Source: Arion vulgaris
Taxonomy: Eukaryota; Mollusca; Gastropoda; Stylommatophora; Arionidae
NCBI GenBank assembly: GCA_020796225.1
Contig: CM036753.1
Span: forward strand, 64,512,865 to 64,576,864
Length of the DNA stretch: 64,000 nucleotides
Direction of reading: 5' to 3'
In this document: piece after piece, positions 42,194 through 53,261 of the stretch
How the letters are laid out: every line of letters begins with the position of its first letter
Numbering within the stretch: position 1 is the first letter of the stretch
Notes under the pieces: model-generated
Databases searched by the model: none
The model's input: the letters and a program-made list of their open reading frames with translations, nothing else
Told to the model about the DNA's origin: nothing
Program-made: the position numbers and the translations under genes

Positions 42194-42269
42194 GTTCAAG
42201 TTGTGTCTTACCAGACAATATACATGCACTTTATGTGATTGGAAGAAGAGAATAACTAGATTTTTAAGA

Positions 42270-42855
42270 ACACCATGGTAGTACCGGAGCCAATGTATAG
42301 TAAGAACCCATGGTAGCACCAGGACCAAATATAAAGTAAGAACACCATGGTAGCACCGGAGCCCAAAGTATATGTAAAACACCATGTAGCACCGGAGCCA
42401 ATGTATATGTAAGAACACTATGGTAGTACCGGAGTCAATGTATATGTAAGAACACCTATAATGGTAAGTATATCCCATTGAGCATATATGTATATGTAAC
42501 AACACCATGGTAGCACCGGAGTCAATGTATATGTAACAACACCATGGTAGCACCGGAGCCAATGTATATATAACAACACCATGGTAGCACCGGAGCCAAT
42601 ATATATGTAAGAACACCATGGTAGCACCGGAGCCAATTATATTAAAACACCTGGTAGCACCGGAGCCAATGTATATGTAAAACACCTGTTAGCACCGGAG
42701 CCAATGTATATGTAAAACACCATGGTAGCACCGGAGCCAATATATATGTAACAACACCATAGTAGACCAGAGCCAATGTATATATAACAACACCATGGTA
42801 GCACCGGAGACAATGTATAATGATCACATAAATCAGACAATGAAAACACCATGTA
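42270..42855. repeat. 37-bp minisatellite, about 15 units
   Basis: Unit caccatggtagcaccggagc, caatgtatatgtaagaa, with some units missing single bases. It creates a 213-codon antisense frame with repeats of GSGATMVL and similar strings, judged spurious. Confidence 0.95.
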
Positions 42856-42894
42856 GGGAGCTATGTAAAAATAAAAAAATACAAGTATAGGCCA

Positions 42895-43010
42895 AAAAAT
42901 AAAGAATTCGAACCACAAACCATCATTTCTTACAGCCCAAATTTCAGAGTCTTACAACGAGCGTTTTTAAGAACACAACCAGATTGTTGGAAAGAAACCA
43001 GATTGGTACT
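42895..43010 (-). repeat. Dispersed tRNA-like repeat K
   Basis: gaaccacaaaccatcatttc and gagcgtttttaagaacacaa match 7785-7910. Confidence 0.6.
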
Positions 43011-43019
43011 AACTATAAG

Positions 43020-43265
43020 TGGGCGTCTGTAGCTTAAGTGGTAGTGAGCTCGATCACGACCCAAGCGTACCTGGTTCAAACTCCGCGGCAGGCAGTTTGG
43101 AAGCAAATTCGTTTCCGTGGGATTTTTACGAAAGGTAGAAATAAACTTCACCGTTAAGAAAGCAATGGCAAACTACTGAACATGTAAGTGGTGGCTATAA
43201 AATCAACGAATCGTTTACTGTGGTTGATGGATACGTCCTGTAAAGCATATGCCACGATTTTTTTC
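43020..43265 (+). mobile_element. SINE-B, best-preserved copy
   Basis: gggcgtctgtagcttaagtg (A-box), cctggttcaaactcc (B-box), gtgggatttttacgaaaggt, gttaagaaagcaatggcaaa, cgtttactgtggttgatgg and catatgccacgatttt in unbroken order. Confidence 0.9.
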
Positions 43266-43359
43266 ACTGACTAGACACGTGTATAATAAATGTCACATAG
43301 TCTTTCTTTAGTACTTAGGGTTTAAAGTGCCTGTCCATTCACGTGTAGGTCAAAGTGTA

Positions 43360-43510
43360 TTGCAGGAGGCATGATGCTAATTCCTTTCCTTACGTGTAGG
43401 ACGTTGAGGGTTTGGGGTTGAACGCTCAACCTCTTATGTTCGATTTGATAAGCCAATGCTCTATGCGACCGCTCTAATCTGTCCCTAATATGCACATGTA
43501 ATACCGACAC
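43360..43510 (-). mobile_element. tRNA-like SINE head (single copy here)
   Basis: In reverse: gattagagcggtcgcataga, gcattggcttatc and a gttgagcgttcaacccc motif. Confidence 0.4.
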
Positions 43511-43915
43511 ATGTAGAGAGAAGAAATATTTGTACTGACGACAACCGTAAAGTCGTAGAGACTTATAACGTAATGCTTCTCTACATGTTCAAAGTATAAT
43601 AGACCTCGGCCTGACCAGAAGATGGTGGTGGATGACCCCCGTAACCTTTGGCTGTTGTATCATTCAGTAGCACAGAGAGCAACCTCATCCCCTTCGATAA
43701 GACAGTCCAATTCTAGTTCTTGTTCGGGGTGAGTAAAAAATCAACAGACATCAAGAACTATGTATACGCTATTAGGAACTAGGTCGAAAGAGAAGATCCA
43801 ATGCCCGGCTCGTTCATTTTAAACAAGATGAAGAGAAACGACTGTCCTATAAGTTATACCTGCTTTTCCATGTCTTGGACACAGTTGTACTGAAGACAAA
43901 TGCAGGAGCATTATA
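43511..43915. other. Unassigned stretch
   Basis: No recognisable gene or repeat family. Confidence 0.45.
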
Positions 43916-43919
43916 AATA

Positions 43920-44440
43920 ATCAGAGTACTATTAGTTTAAAGGTTACAGATGGAGTCGAAAAAACCTTGTTTTCATAACATATGCTATAATTAAAAATAC
44001 ATTGATTTGCGCTTGTTTCTCCTGTTATCAAGCTCATTCCTAAGTTTCTCTGCAAAACATTCTGCACTTTTGCGTAATATTGTTTTACACATAAATCGGT
44101 CATCAGCTCGTTTTCCATTTGCTAGGACCGATATAAAGGTTCTTCATTGATGCCTTGTATATATCTTTATACCTGAGCAGTGGTCTGCCTTGGTGCCTCT
44201 TTCCTTCAGAAAGTTCACAGAGCAGCACCTGTCGAGGTATGCGACAATTTTTCATTCTTCTCCCGTGTCCTGCCATTTTTTCTTCTACTACAGAGTATTC
44301 CCATGATGAATGGCAAGATTGCACGTTGCAGTACTTCACATCTGGTTATCTTGCCGTACCACCTGATGCTCTCAATCTTGCAGAGACATCAAGGATGAAA
44401 GATGTTAAGTCTCTTCTCACGACTTGAGTAAGACGTCCAT
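43920..44440 (-). pseudogene. LINE reverse transcriptase C-terminal fragment
   Basis: The antisense frame 44103-44339 encodes GHGRRMKNCRIPRQVLLCEL and SEGKRHQGRPLLRYKDIYKA, a well-known LINE tail pattern (R.P...LYGEL..GKR..G.P..RYKD). After a frameshift, KTILRKSAECFAEKLRNELD follows at about 44080-44010. Confidence 0.85.
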
Positions 44441-44724
44441 GTTTCTGAGACATATAATAAAGAGCTAATTACGCATGCTCGACAGAAGTGAATATTTGTC
44501 TGCAAAAACTCGTCTTTAAAATACTAAGGACACAAGACACCCATCATCTTCATCATCCTGTGACTAAGGAATACAAAATGACTTTTTTTATGAAGCACAG
44601 CACAATCACAATGACATATAACATCTAAACAACTGTTAATGTGTGACAATATTAACAAACTCAGGCATCTGTGCCTTCTATAAGTAAAAGTAACGAATGA
44701 GTGTGTGCACAAGAGGAAGAACAC

Positions 44725-45275
44725 TATTGCTGCGATATTATAAATAAACATATATAAGAACACCCCTGCTGTGATATTATAAATAAACATATATAAGAAC
44801 ACTCCTGCTGTGATATTATAAATAAACATATATAAGAACACCCCTGCTGTGATATTATAAATAAACATATATAAGAACACCCTGCTGTGATATTATAAAT
44901 AAACATATATAGAAACCCTGCTGTGATATTATAAATAAACATATATAAGAATACTCCTGCTGTGATATTATAAATAAACATATATAAGAACACTCCTGCT
45001 GTGATATTATAAATAAACATATATAAGAACACCCTGCTGTGATATTATAAATAAACATATATAAGAACACCCTGCTGTGATATTATAAATAAACATATAT
45101 AAGAACACCCTGCTGTGATATTATAAATAAACATATATAAGAACACCCTGCTGTGATATTATAAATAAACATATATAAGAACACCCTGCTGTGATATTAT
45201 AAATAAACATATATAAGAATACTCCTGCTGTGATATTATAAATAAACATATATAAGAACACCCCTGCTGTGATAT
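44725..45275. repeat. 39-bp minisatellite, about 14 units
   Basis: Unit cctgctgtgatattataaat, aaacatatataagaacac; units differ by one or two bases. Confidence 0.97.
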
Positions 45276-45589
45276 ACGGTTGTGATCAACACAAAAAAAC
45301 ATTATAAGGGCTATACACAGAACAAGACCACATATCCTTCTCAGTACTCATCGAAAAACACAAAATTCGGCACACAGTTCACACCAGGACGAGTTCCAGA
45401 CCACATGGCTACACCAAGAAAAAAGGCCACTACGCCCTGATATAACCAAAAAGAAACATGTCTTAGGTTGAAAGTGGCGTGCCTCGGCCTTATCAGAACC
45501 AACTATAAACTAATGGGCCTTTGGACTCGGGTAAGAATTATGGGAAATTAGATCACAACTACACCACGTGATCTCGCATTCCAGTATTG

Positions 45590-45780
45590 TTGTATATAGA
45601 CAAATTCAATTTAAAATCAACAAAAATGCTAAATCAAAGTTATATTATCCAACAAGTTAAGTTTTATAATAAAGAATATCAACATTATGAATATTTTCAC
45701 CAATAAATAACTATAGACTCACAGAATTGAGTAAAATTGCAAAAAAAGCCTGCAGTGTTCTATCAAACATATATACATTC
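45590..45780 (+). repeat. Dispersed repeat N
   Basis: Shares ordered blocks (agacaaattca.tttaaa, atgctaaatcaa, ggttatatta, aataaataac, gactc.cagaattg, gttctatcaaac) with 62715-62910, same strand. Confidence 0.65.
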
Positions 45781-46084
45781 CAGTCCCCTTCTCTGATCTA
45801 TGCCAGGGATTCCTGGTCCTAAGAAACATATCTACGAAGCAGTCAGAGGATGACAGGTCTTCTGGCATCTTGTTGGGCAACAACAAAATCTCTTGGTTGT
45901 GATAGATCTTTATCCATCCTTTGCAAGGAGTCCTAGGCCCTGTCAAACACTGCGCATCTTCCCCTTAACTGTTCTTCGAATCGTTGTTTTTGGTCTGCAC
46001 CACTTTCGTACTCCTTCCATGGGCCCGCTGCGTGACATCTCTCATGATGATATCTGAAACACTTCTGAGTATATGTATTATGCA

Positions 46085-46640
46085 ACTCTAGCATATTCCT
46101 TTTTTACCACTGTGTACATTTCTTCTGATTATGAAGATGGAGGTTGAGACCGTTACTGCTGCCCTCCATTGGTTCTCTGGGCCATTGTTGTATCTAACTC
46201 TCAGTCGATGCTTCACAAGATCCAAACGGACAGGTTTCGGTATGAGTGGATGTCGTCTATAGAAGCTTCTAATCTTCAGAGGCTTACGTGGATATACTGT
46301 CCTGGGCATGCGGGTATTTGGGGAAAGGATATAGCGGACAGGCTTGCACCAACAGCATCGATTGTTGGGGAGTTGAAGATGGATAAGGGGATGTTCTTCG
46401 GCATTTTCGCGACTGCTTGTTGGATGAGGACACTAAAATAGATGTTGAATCGATCCAGCGATTTAAGCAGTTTGGAGGTATCCGTTGTACACGTAGAACT
46501 AGAATCTTGAGAGACAGAGTGAGGAGTGTGTTTAATCAACGAGTCCCGGGAACCCTCAGTATGCATAACCTTCGATATCTGTTGGGGGAGACTGAGCACT
46601 TATAGGTCTGCACAGAGTGCAATAACATCAGTTTAGTAAC
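46085..46640 (+). pseudogene. LINE-4: RNase H and C-terminal region
   Basis: The frame 46169-46441 encodes VVSNSQSMLHKIQ, then RFRYEWMSSIEASNLQRLTW and IYCPGHAGIWGKDIADRL; a second frame (46417-46605) gives DVESIQRFKQFGGIR and NLRYLLGETEHL. One frameshift separates them and the first RNase H block is missing. This is the best LINE-4 3' end in the window. Confidence 0.88.
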
Positions 46641-46792
46641 CAATATCCAAAATCCAATATCTCATTACGCTTGTTGAACAATTGTTAGGTGCTGATAGAT
46701 AATGTCAGGAACAAATGTACTGAGACTTTTTCTGACCTTTTCTTAGCCAGGTTGTATAGAATGCTGACAATCTAGTTATTTCATTTTCTGTC

Positions 46793-47030
46793 CTTCTCCA
46801 GTAGTCAGATTCATACAACCTTCTCCTGTTGTCAGATTCATACAAACTTCTCCAGAAGTCAGAATCATACTTTCTCCAGTAGTCAGATTCATACAACCTT
46901 CTCCAGTAGTCAGATTCATACAACCTTCTCCAGTTGTCAGATTCATACAAACTTCTCCAGAAGTCAGAATCATACTTTCTCCAGTAGTCAGATTCATACA
47001 ACCTTCTCCAGTAGTCAGATTCATACAAAT
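46793..47030. repeat. 27-bp minisatellite, 9 units, with an 81-bp higher-order pattern
   Basis: ttctccagtagtcagattca tacaacc alternates with a ttctccagaagtcagaatca variant followed by a shortened tactt unit; the variant order recurs about 110 bp later. Confidence 0.9.
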
Positions 47031-47039
47031 ATATTAAAA

Positions 47040-48390
47040 GTACTAAGTTCTCACGGCGTGATGTTAGCCACATTACCCATCATGTAAAGAAAGGTAAATC
47101 AAAAATACGATGATAACACCATATTACCCCATATACCTTTATACCTCGAGGTATGGAAAAAAAGATTAAAGAAGAAGAAAACTAAGTTCTCAGGTATTTT
47201 ACATTTTTCTTTTAAGTAACTTTAATTCCCCCTCCTTTTTTGTTCCACATCTTTAAGATTTCATTTGGCTGGGTCAAACTCTGATATAAAAAAATTGACA
47301 TTAAATTAAGCAAATTATTTATGTTAATTCCGCTGTCAGCTGACCTCAAACCTAAGACCCCAATTCTAAAAATTCTTTTATGACTTTTTGAGTAGGAAAC
47401 TTGCGTTATTGGCACGTGTCCTAAAAACTATCGCATTACAACACTTGAAATATGAACAACTTGTAAAGTTATCCATTAATTCATTTTTCCAATTGTGTCC
47501 AGTAATTCTCACAGATAATACCAACGATCACCTTATGCAAATAATGTTAGTTTTAAACGGAACACTTAGCGTTCGTTTAAGTACACCTTCATTGGAAACG
47601 TCGTCAGACTTGTCCTCCCTTTTCTTAAACTTTGACCTTCATCTACGGACCATCTGATGGTCCCCATAGCCACCTTACAAAAGTCCTACAAAGACGTCCA
47701 ACCAGCAAACACGTCCAGACAGCCTTAGATGACCTGGATATGAAGTGGATACGACCACAACGTCTGCAGTTTCACGTTCGCTGCATCCTACAACATCCGT
47801 TTAAATAATAGCCCAGAGGTCGGCCAAAGAAAAATGGATTGCAGGACAAGTATCTCTATTAAGACAAGAAGAAAATATCTCTGAGAAAAGTAGGTTGACA
47901 ACGTTAAGGAAAAAATTGACAACCGAATACTGGACCCCAACCAACAGTTTAAGAAAATAGAAAATTAGAATAGAGATAAAAGAAAAAAAAAGATGGACTG
48001 GGGGGTTAGCAAGTATCAAAATCGTTACTCTCTTTAAGAACGAACTGCTCTCCAAGTATCCTTCGTCGATGCGTCTCGGCCGGATGTCTTTGATTGGGAA
48101 GTGCGCGTGGCGTGAAGAATAATAGAATGATTGAGATTAAGAGCCAGTGAATGCCAGTTGTCCAGTGCTTGTAACGACGACACGTGCGTCACATTGTATG
48201 CATTTGCACATCCTGATTTTTATGAGAAGACAAAATAAAAGATTATTCACTGTCCGTCTGGTATGACATATTTTTAAGAACCGCTTACCAAAGATTACCA
48301 TGTTGGCGCAATCACAAAGTTTGGTTTCATTTATCAGCTTTTGTGGTTGATTTTCTAGGTACAATCAGCCTCAGAATAGTTTACCATTAA
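47040..48390. other. Unassigned stretch
   Basis: About 1.3 kb without recognised repeats or domains, apart from a SINE-B-like scrap (ggttgattttctaggt) at 48342-48360. ORFs here have no recognisable motif. Confidence 0.4.
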
Positions 48391-48394
48391 TAGT

Positions 48395-48414
48395 CCTACT
48401 ACTACTACTACTAC

Positions 48415-48445
<31 letters not shown>

Positions 48446-48660
48446 CCTACTACTACTACTACTACTACTAATTCTACTACTGTTACTAATATTACCACCA
48501 CTACTATTATCACTACTACTACTACTAATACTACTACTGTTACTAATATTACCACTACTACTACTACTACAACTATTACCCCTACTACTACTACTGGTCC
48601 TGCTACCACTGATACTACTTCTATTACTACTACTTCTGCTACTACTGCTGCTCATACTAC
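48395..48660. repeat. (CTA)n trinucleotide tract
   Basis: ctactactactac repeats with tactgttactaatattacca interspersed twice. Confidence 0.95.
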
Positions 48661-48835
48661 TAGGAATACCACGTAGAAAATGGATTCAGGATGTGTAACT
48701 GATGGTTTGAGCATGACAGCTGCAGAGGTGAGACATCTGGCCTATGCGAGAAAGAAATTCCGAAGGACTGTTAAGGCTGCAAACTTCTGCTCAGGACAAG
48801 ATATTTGATGATGATGATGATGATGGTGAGAAGCA
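48661..48835 (+). pseudogene. LINE-3 3' end with (GAT)n tail
   Basis: Across frames: RRKWIQDV-like start, DGLSMTAAEVRHLAYARK, KFRRTVKAANFCSGQDI, stop, then GATGATGATGATGATGG. The tail has the form of a LINE simple-repeat 3' end. Confidence 0.8.
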
Positions 48836-49228
48836 ATGTTGAAAAATCAATTAGACAAGTGGGTTATACAAAGTTTTAGTTTGTTTTCGTTTTTTCTTAT
48901 TAACATAGGTAATTACTCTTTGTGAGCTGCGTGATTTGCTCCGAGAACGGGAGTACGTTGCGTTTCTGTTAGACCTCTATTGCATGTAGGTCAGGCACAT
49001 TCGAATTTTGGTCAACGTGTATGCATATTATCTAACAGGACACACATATGTACGTACGGGTAACTAAGATTTTAGAAACATAAAGATTCCACTTGAAAGT
49101 ACCACATCTGGAGTTATACTGTAGCATGGTTATTAGATATGATTTATCGTATGAAGACCATAAGAGCTGACATATGTCAGTTATGTTAAGATGTTATGTG
49201 ATCTGATATCTGTAATGTAGCTATATGT

Positions 49229-49311
49229 CATTTCAAAGTAGATCCTTGCTGTATCATGTCGAAAAGAGACATTTCAAAGTAGATCCTTGCTGTATCATGT
49301 CGAAAAGAGAC
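49229..49311. repeat. 41-bp tandem duplication
   Basis: catttcaaagtagatccttg, ctgtatcatgtcgaaaagag occurs twice in direct succession. Confidence 0.9.
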
Positions 49312-49889
49312 ATTTCGTTGTAACATGTTATAGTATAAGAAAAGTAATCATCATCAAATAGCTTGTCCTGATCGGAACTTTGTCACCCCAACAGTCCTCC
49401 GGAATTTTTCTCTCCCATAGGCCAGGTGTCCTGCCTCTGCAGCCGTCATGTTCAAACCATCAGTTACATCCTGAATCCATCTTCTCCTTGGTCTTCCTCT
49501 TCTTCTCTTGCCGGTATGCCTCCTTCCATGATGGTCTTCTCCAGTCCTTCATGTCTTTTTATATGTCAATATACTTACAATATACTACAATTTTCTCATT
49601 CTTATTTGTACCATCAGCCAGTTTTCTTTGATTTTGAGTTCTTTCTGGATAGATCTATTTTTTCTCTTCTCTGTCCATGATATACGGAGGACTCTTCTGT
49701 AACACTTATATTCAAAAGGACATATATGTTTTTCCACTGTCTTATTAAATGTTCATGCTTCGCACCCAGCGCCGGATTATCCTAGTAGCAGAAGTAGCAA
49801 ATGCTACGGGCCCCGCGCTTCTGGGGCTCCGCGCCTTATGACAGAGATGAAAAGAAAAAATGAATCAAGATGTTATATCAAAAACACGC

Positions 49890-50905
49890 TCAATACTCAA
49901 CTTTATCATTACTCTTGGAAGAGAATGAAGAGATTGGGGCAACATGAAGGCTGATCTCGCAGTTAAGCAGCTGATAGAAGATAATGCAAGGGATGATGAT
50001 GTTGTTGTATATACCGATGGGTCGGTTCATCGTGATGAGATTTCCGGCTAGGGTTTCTTGGTTAATACGCATGGTAGGGTTGTTGCAGAGCGAAGTGGGG
50101 CATACAGGACAACTACTTCTAGTATGAGGAAGGAGGTTGAGACCGTTTCTGCTGCCCTCCATTGGATTTCTGGGACTTCATTTACTGGGGCGTTGTTGTA
50201 TCTGACTCTCAGTCGATGCTTCACAAGATCCAAAAAGGGCAGGTTTCGGTATGAGTGGATGTCGTCTATAGAAGTTTCTAACCTCCAGCGGCTTACGTGG
50301 ATATACTGTCCTGGACATGCGGGTATTTACGGTAATGAGAGAGCGGACATGCTTGCATCAACAACATCGATTGTTGGGGAGTTGAAGATGGATAAGGGGA
50401 TATTCTTCGGTCTCTTCGCAACTGTCTGTTGGATGAATGAAAATCGTGGCAAATCCTAAAGGACGTAGCCATCAACCACAGTAAACGAGTTGTTGATTTT
50501 CAAGGCACCACTTATACGTTCAGTAGTTTGCCATTGCTTTCTGAACGGTGTGGTCTATTTTTACCTTCTGTAAAATTCCCACGGAAACATATTTGCTTCC
50601 AAACTTGCCCACCGTGGGGTTTGAGCCAGGTACGCTTGGGTTCGTGATCGAGCTCACTACCGCTTGAGCTGCAGGAGGACACTAAAATCGATGTTGAATC
50701 GATCAAGCGATTTAGGCAGTTTGGAGCTACCCGTTGTACAAGTCAAACTGGATGCCTGAGAGGTAGAGTGAGAGGTGTGTTTAATCAGCGAGCCACAGGA
50801 GCCATCAGTATGCATACTCTTCGATATCTGTTGGAGGAGACTATGGGTCTGCCCGGAGTGCAATAACGCCAGTTTAGTAACCAATAACTAATAAACAATA
50901 ACCAA
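49890..50905 (+). pseudogene. LINE-4 copy inserted in the hAT element, 12-bp TSD
   Basis: TCAAAAACACGC at 49878-49889 and 50906-50917 is exact. The insert encodes VVVYTDGSVHRDE, GRVVAERSGAYRTTTSSM, RYEWMSSIEVSNLQRLTW and IYCPGHAGIYGNERAD (complete RNase H order), with one TAG after the first block and a frameshift mid-domain. It ends in an (AATAA)-rich tail. Confidence 0.92.
50440..50690 (-). mobile_element. SINE-B inserted in the LINE-4 copy
   Basis: From aaaatcgtggcaaatcc (3' end) to ctcactaccgcttgagctgc (head). It separates TVCWMNE from the DVESIKRFRQFG-like block that is continuous at 46410-46480. A clear TSD was not found. Confidence 0.88.
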
Positions 50906-51285
50906 TCAAAAACACGCAAGCTGTCTGAATTTGTGAATGTCGTGTGTGATGGTCCAAAGAAATCGAAGCAGAAAATACAGGTCGCTACTCACTGTATAGT
51001 AGATGAAAGCATTGCTATAGAAGAATCATCAATACCAATATTACCATTAAGATCAGCAACTCTTCACGATTTAGCCACATTTTCCACAAGACAAACGGAA
51101 GTAGAATGTACAGCAAGTCTACCAAGACTTTCTACTAAGAGGATTTGGAAGAAAGCCTAGGCGACTAACTTGTGCACTTCTTAAAACTAATGTAGCTGCT
51201 GCTATTAACAACGAAAAGCATGAGGCTCTTGAACTGCAATTTTATAAACTTATAATGGAAAATTTATTAGAGTCGTGTTTCCCAG

Positions 51286-51411
51286 GTGGAGCAAGATCGT
51301 TTAAATAACCTTACCTTAATGAACATTGAATGTAATTTAATGAAAAAAATTGATTTGTCTAGTGTTATCTCTAAGTTTGCTCACATTAAATCGAGACAAG
51401 TTTGTTTGTAA
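51286..51411 (+). pseudogene. hAT transposase C-terminal end
   Basis: Reads VEQDRLNNLTLMNIECNLMK, then KIDLSSVISKFAHIKSRQVC and a TAA. This matches the usual end of hAT (ZMYM-like) transposases: the dimerisation-domain LxLxxIE...L...ID...I..FA..K.R pattern. The upstream catalytic region is absent. Confidence 0.8.
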
Positions 51412-51597
51412 ACGTTGTGTTTTATTTTATTATCATACAAAATCTAGGGCCCCGCGCTAAAATTTGCTACGGGCCCCGCGCTGGCTTAATCCGGCACTGT
51501 TCGCACCCATACGTTAGGTGTGAAGCATGGGTGGGAAGCATGTCGAAAAGAGACATTTCGTTGTGACATGCTATAGTATAAGAGAAAAGTAAAAAAG

Positions 51598-51715
51598 GCT
51601 GGATCGACACGAGAACTGTTAGAGTCGGAAAAATTCAACCCCACTGTTGAATTGAACCTGGACCACTAGACTAAGTAGCGAGTTCACTAACAACTACGCC
51701 ACTGCGACTCTCATA
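51598..51715 (-). mobile_element. SINE-J head
   Basis: In reverse: gtcgcagtggcgtagttgtt, agtgaactcgctacttagtc and ccaggttcaattcaac, matching 35548-35640. Confidence 0.7.
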
Positions 51716-52420
51716 CTAAAATGCTTTTCAGTAGGAAACAGGACTCTGGTTAGTAACAGTTTTAACACCTACACTGAAGAATCTTTGCTAGTCATCCCAC
51801 TGTTGAAAGAACAACAGAACTGGTGAATAATTGAGTCATTTCACAATGTTACTGTCACAAATTATCAGCCAGGTCACGTCTACATGTCAAGAACTGGCAA
51901 ATAACGAATGCCCCCATTACGTTATTGTGATGGCACGCTTCCGACCATCTCTATAAATCACCCGAGGCCCCAGTTAAGGACATTCAACATACTCCACTCT
52001 TCTCTTTAACAAAAACAGTCCAACCTACAGATGATAACAAATAGTCTGTCGTGGTATTGCGAAGACATGATGGCACACTTTAACCCAATCAAGGTTCATG
52101 GGTCACGTTCTGAAACGATACCAAGAGCACATAGAACAGGAATCTCCACTGGGTATCAAAAGGAGTGTATTTGCACAGGAGTGTATTAGCTAAGTCGTTT
52201 AGGGTCAACTTTTACTTCAGACTGGAGAATGGATAGTAAAATTAACACAAGATGTAGAAAAGCAAATCAGTTTAGGCCAGCTTCCTCCATTTATACTATT
52301 CTTTCTTTCTTTTGTTCTTCTCTGCTTGTTTGCCGTTAGGCGTAGCAGGTTTAACTGATGATCAGTTTCCGAGATAGCACGCGCTCGGTCGCTTGATATG
52401 ATGTGGTGTTGTAAAGTTTT
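51716..52420. other. Unassigned stretch
   Basis: No recognisable gene or repeat family. Confidence 0.45.
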
Positions 52421-52429
52421 AAGATGTCT

Positions 52430-52760
52430 GTAACTCAATCAATCTATCTTTTTCTTGGTCTGCCCCTTCCTCTTGATGATTCCATTTTCAGATTGTACAC
52501 TCTTACAATTGCTGTTCACTCTAACCAAGTGGCCAAACTATTTGAGTCTCTGTTTTTCAATGAATCAAATAGCAGGTGTTGTTCTGACTGTTCTTCTAAT
52601 TTCTTCCTTTTTTATATGGTCTCTTGTTGTTTTATTTACCGCTTTCCTCAAGCATCTCATTTCACAAGTGGTAATTTTCCTTTCTTGTTTTTTCGTCAGT
52701 GCCCATGTTTGGCACTGGTAGTACAGTGTTGGTATGAAGATTGCATTTATAATCTAATTA
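52430..52760 (-). pseudogene. LINE reverse transcriptase C-terminal fragment
   Basis: In reverse, across frames: NAIFIPTLYYQCQTW-like start, NEMLEESGK, a W-FGHLVR-like block and NLKMESSRGRGRPRK, the common tail order. Stops interrupt it. Confidence 0.65.
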
Positions 52761-52859
52761 TACTATTAAATAACAAATATTATTAAAAACTAAACCAAAC
52801 CCTTTAAGAACTATTGTTGGACAATCTTCATGTTAACATTGTAAGACATGGACACTTTT

Positions 52860-53260
52860 TTCTTGTCTTCTTCTGTTCTCTAATTCTTGTTTCCTCAAGT
52901 GTCAGGATAAGAAGAAATCTCTAGAACAGACTTTTGTGCCCGCTTCATAAACAGTGTTTTTTCGCCACCTCTGTTATCTCTGAGGTCCACCTTGTGCGTG
53001 AACGGCCTTTTGCTTTGTATCCACTGTACTGGAGTAACATTGCTCTTTGCGGCGCATTGTCTTTTGGTAATCTACTTTTGTGGCCGAACAATGTAATTTG
53101 TTGTTTTTTTATGAAGTTCAGTACTGATGTTGTACCCACTTTGTTCATTATGTCTTCATCTCTAAATCGATCTCTTCTTGATACTCTCAGCTTTCTGCAT
53201 AGACACTGCATCACTTCATAGTTTTCTTCTGTCGTTTGATGTCAGTGTCCAGGTTTGTCT
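52860..53260 (-). pseudogene. LINE-2 reverse transcriptase C-terminal fragment
   Basis: The antisense frame 52945-53214 encodes [60 protein letters not shown] and [15 protein letters not shown]. Best-preserved LINE-2 tail in the window. Confidence 0.88.
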
Positions 53261-53261
53261 A

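Larger units (their letters stand above)
49767..51499 (+). mobile_element. hAT transposon remnant, 1733 bp, exact 8-bp TSD
   Basis: TTCGCACC at 49759-49766 and 51500-51507. Ends: left CAGCGCCGGATTA, right in reverse CAGTGCCGGATTA (12 of 13 match), with subterminal gctacgggccccgcgc at both ends. Only the 3' part of the transposase gene remains (51286-51411 and possibly the open stretch from 50933). A LINE-4 copy fills most of the interior. Confidence 0.92.
49348..51538 (-). pseudogene. LINE-3 copy, 5' truncated, split by a hAT element, with ~52-bp TSD
   Basis: The 3' end starts at atcatcatcaaatag (49348). In reverse the coding blocks run toward 49758 (RRKRRRPRRRWIQDVTDGLN, then a TEKRKN segment). 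The YGCE block lies at 51505-51520, beyond the hAT element. The whole is bounded by catgtcgaaaagagacattt...agtataagaaaagtaa at 49296-49347 and 51539-51592. Confidence 0.82.

Noticed and set aside
42044..42685. 213-codon antisense ORF
   Set aside because: It is produced by the 37-bp minisatellite, with frame shifts absorbed by units lacking stops; all frames show the same repeated strings and there is no domain.
43020..43100. Functional tRNA gene
   Set aside because: A-box and B-box-like motifs are present, but the same head plus a ~170-bp common body recurs at least seven times; it is the head of SINE-B. The heads of SINE-A, -C, -E, -F and -J were rejected on the same grounds.
44524..45275. 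Repeat ORFs with a YMFIYNITAGVF motif
   Set aside because: They derive from the 39-bp minisatellite (13 codons per unit); no start context, no domain, and frame breaks wherever a unit loses a base.
44725..45275. Possible CRISPR-like regular repeats
   Set aside because: Units are contiguous without unique spacers, in a eukaryotic context; the same applies to the other arrays.
50933..51170. 75-codon ORF as an independent gene
   Set aside because: It lies inside the hAT element, between the LINE-4 insertion and the transposase C-terminus, and is most simply a remnant of the element's own gene.
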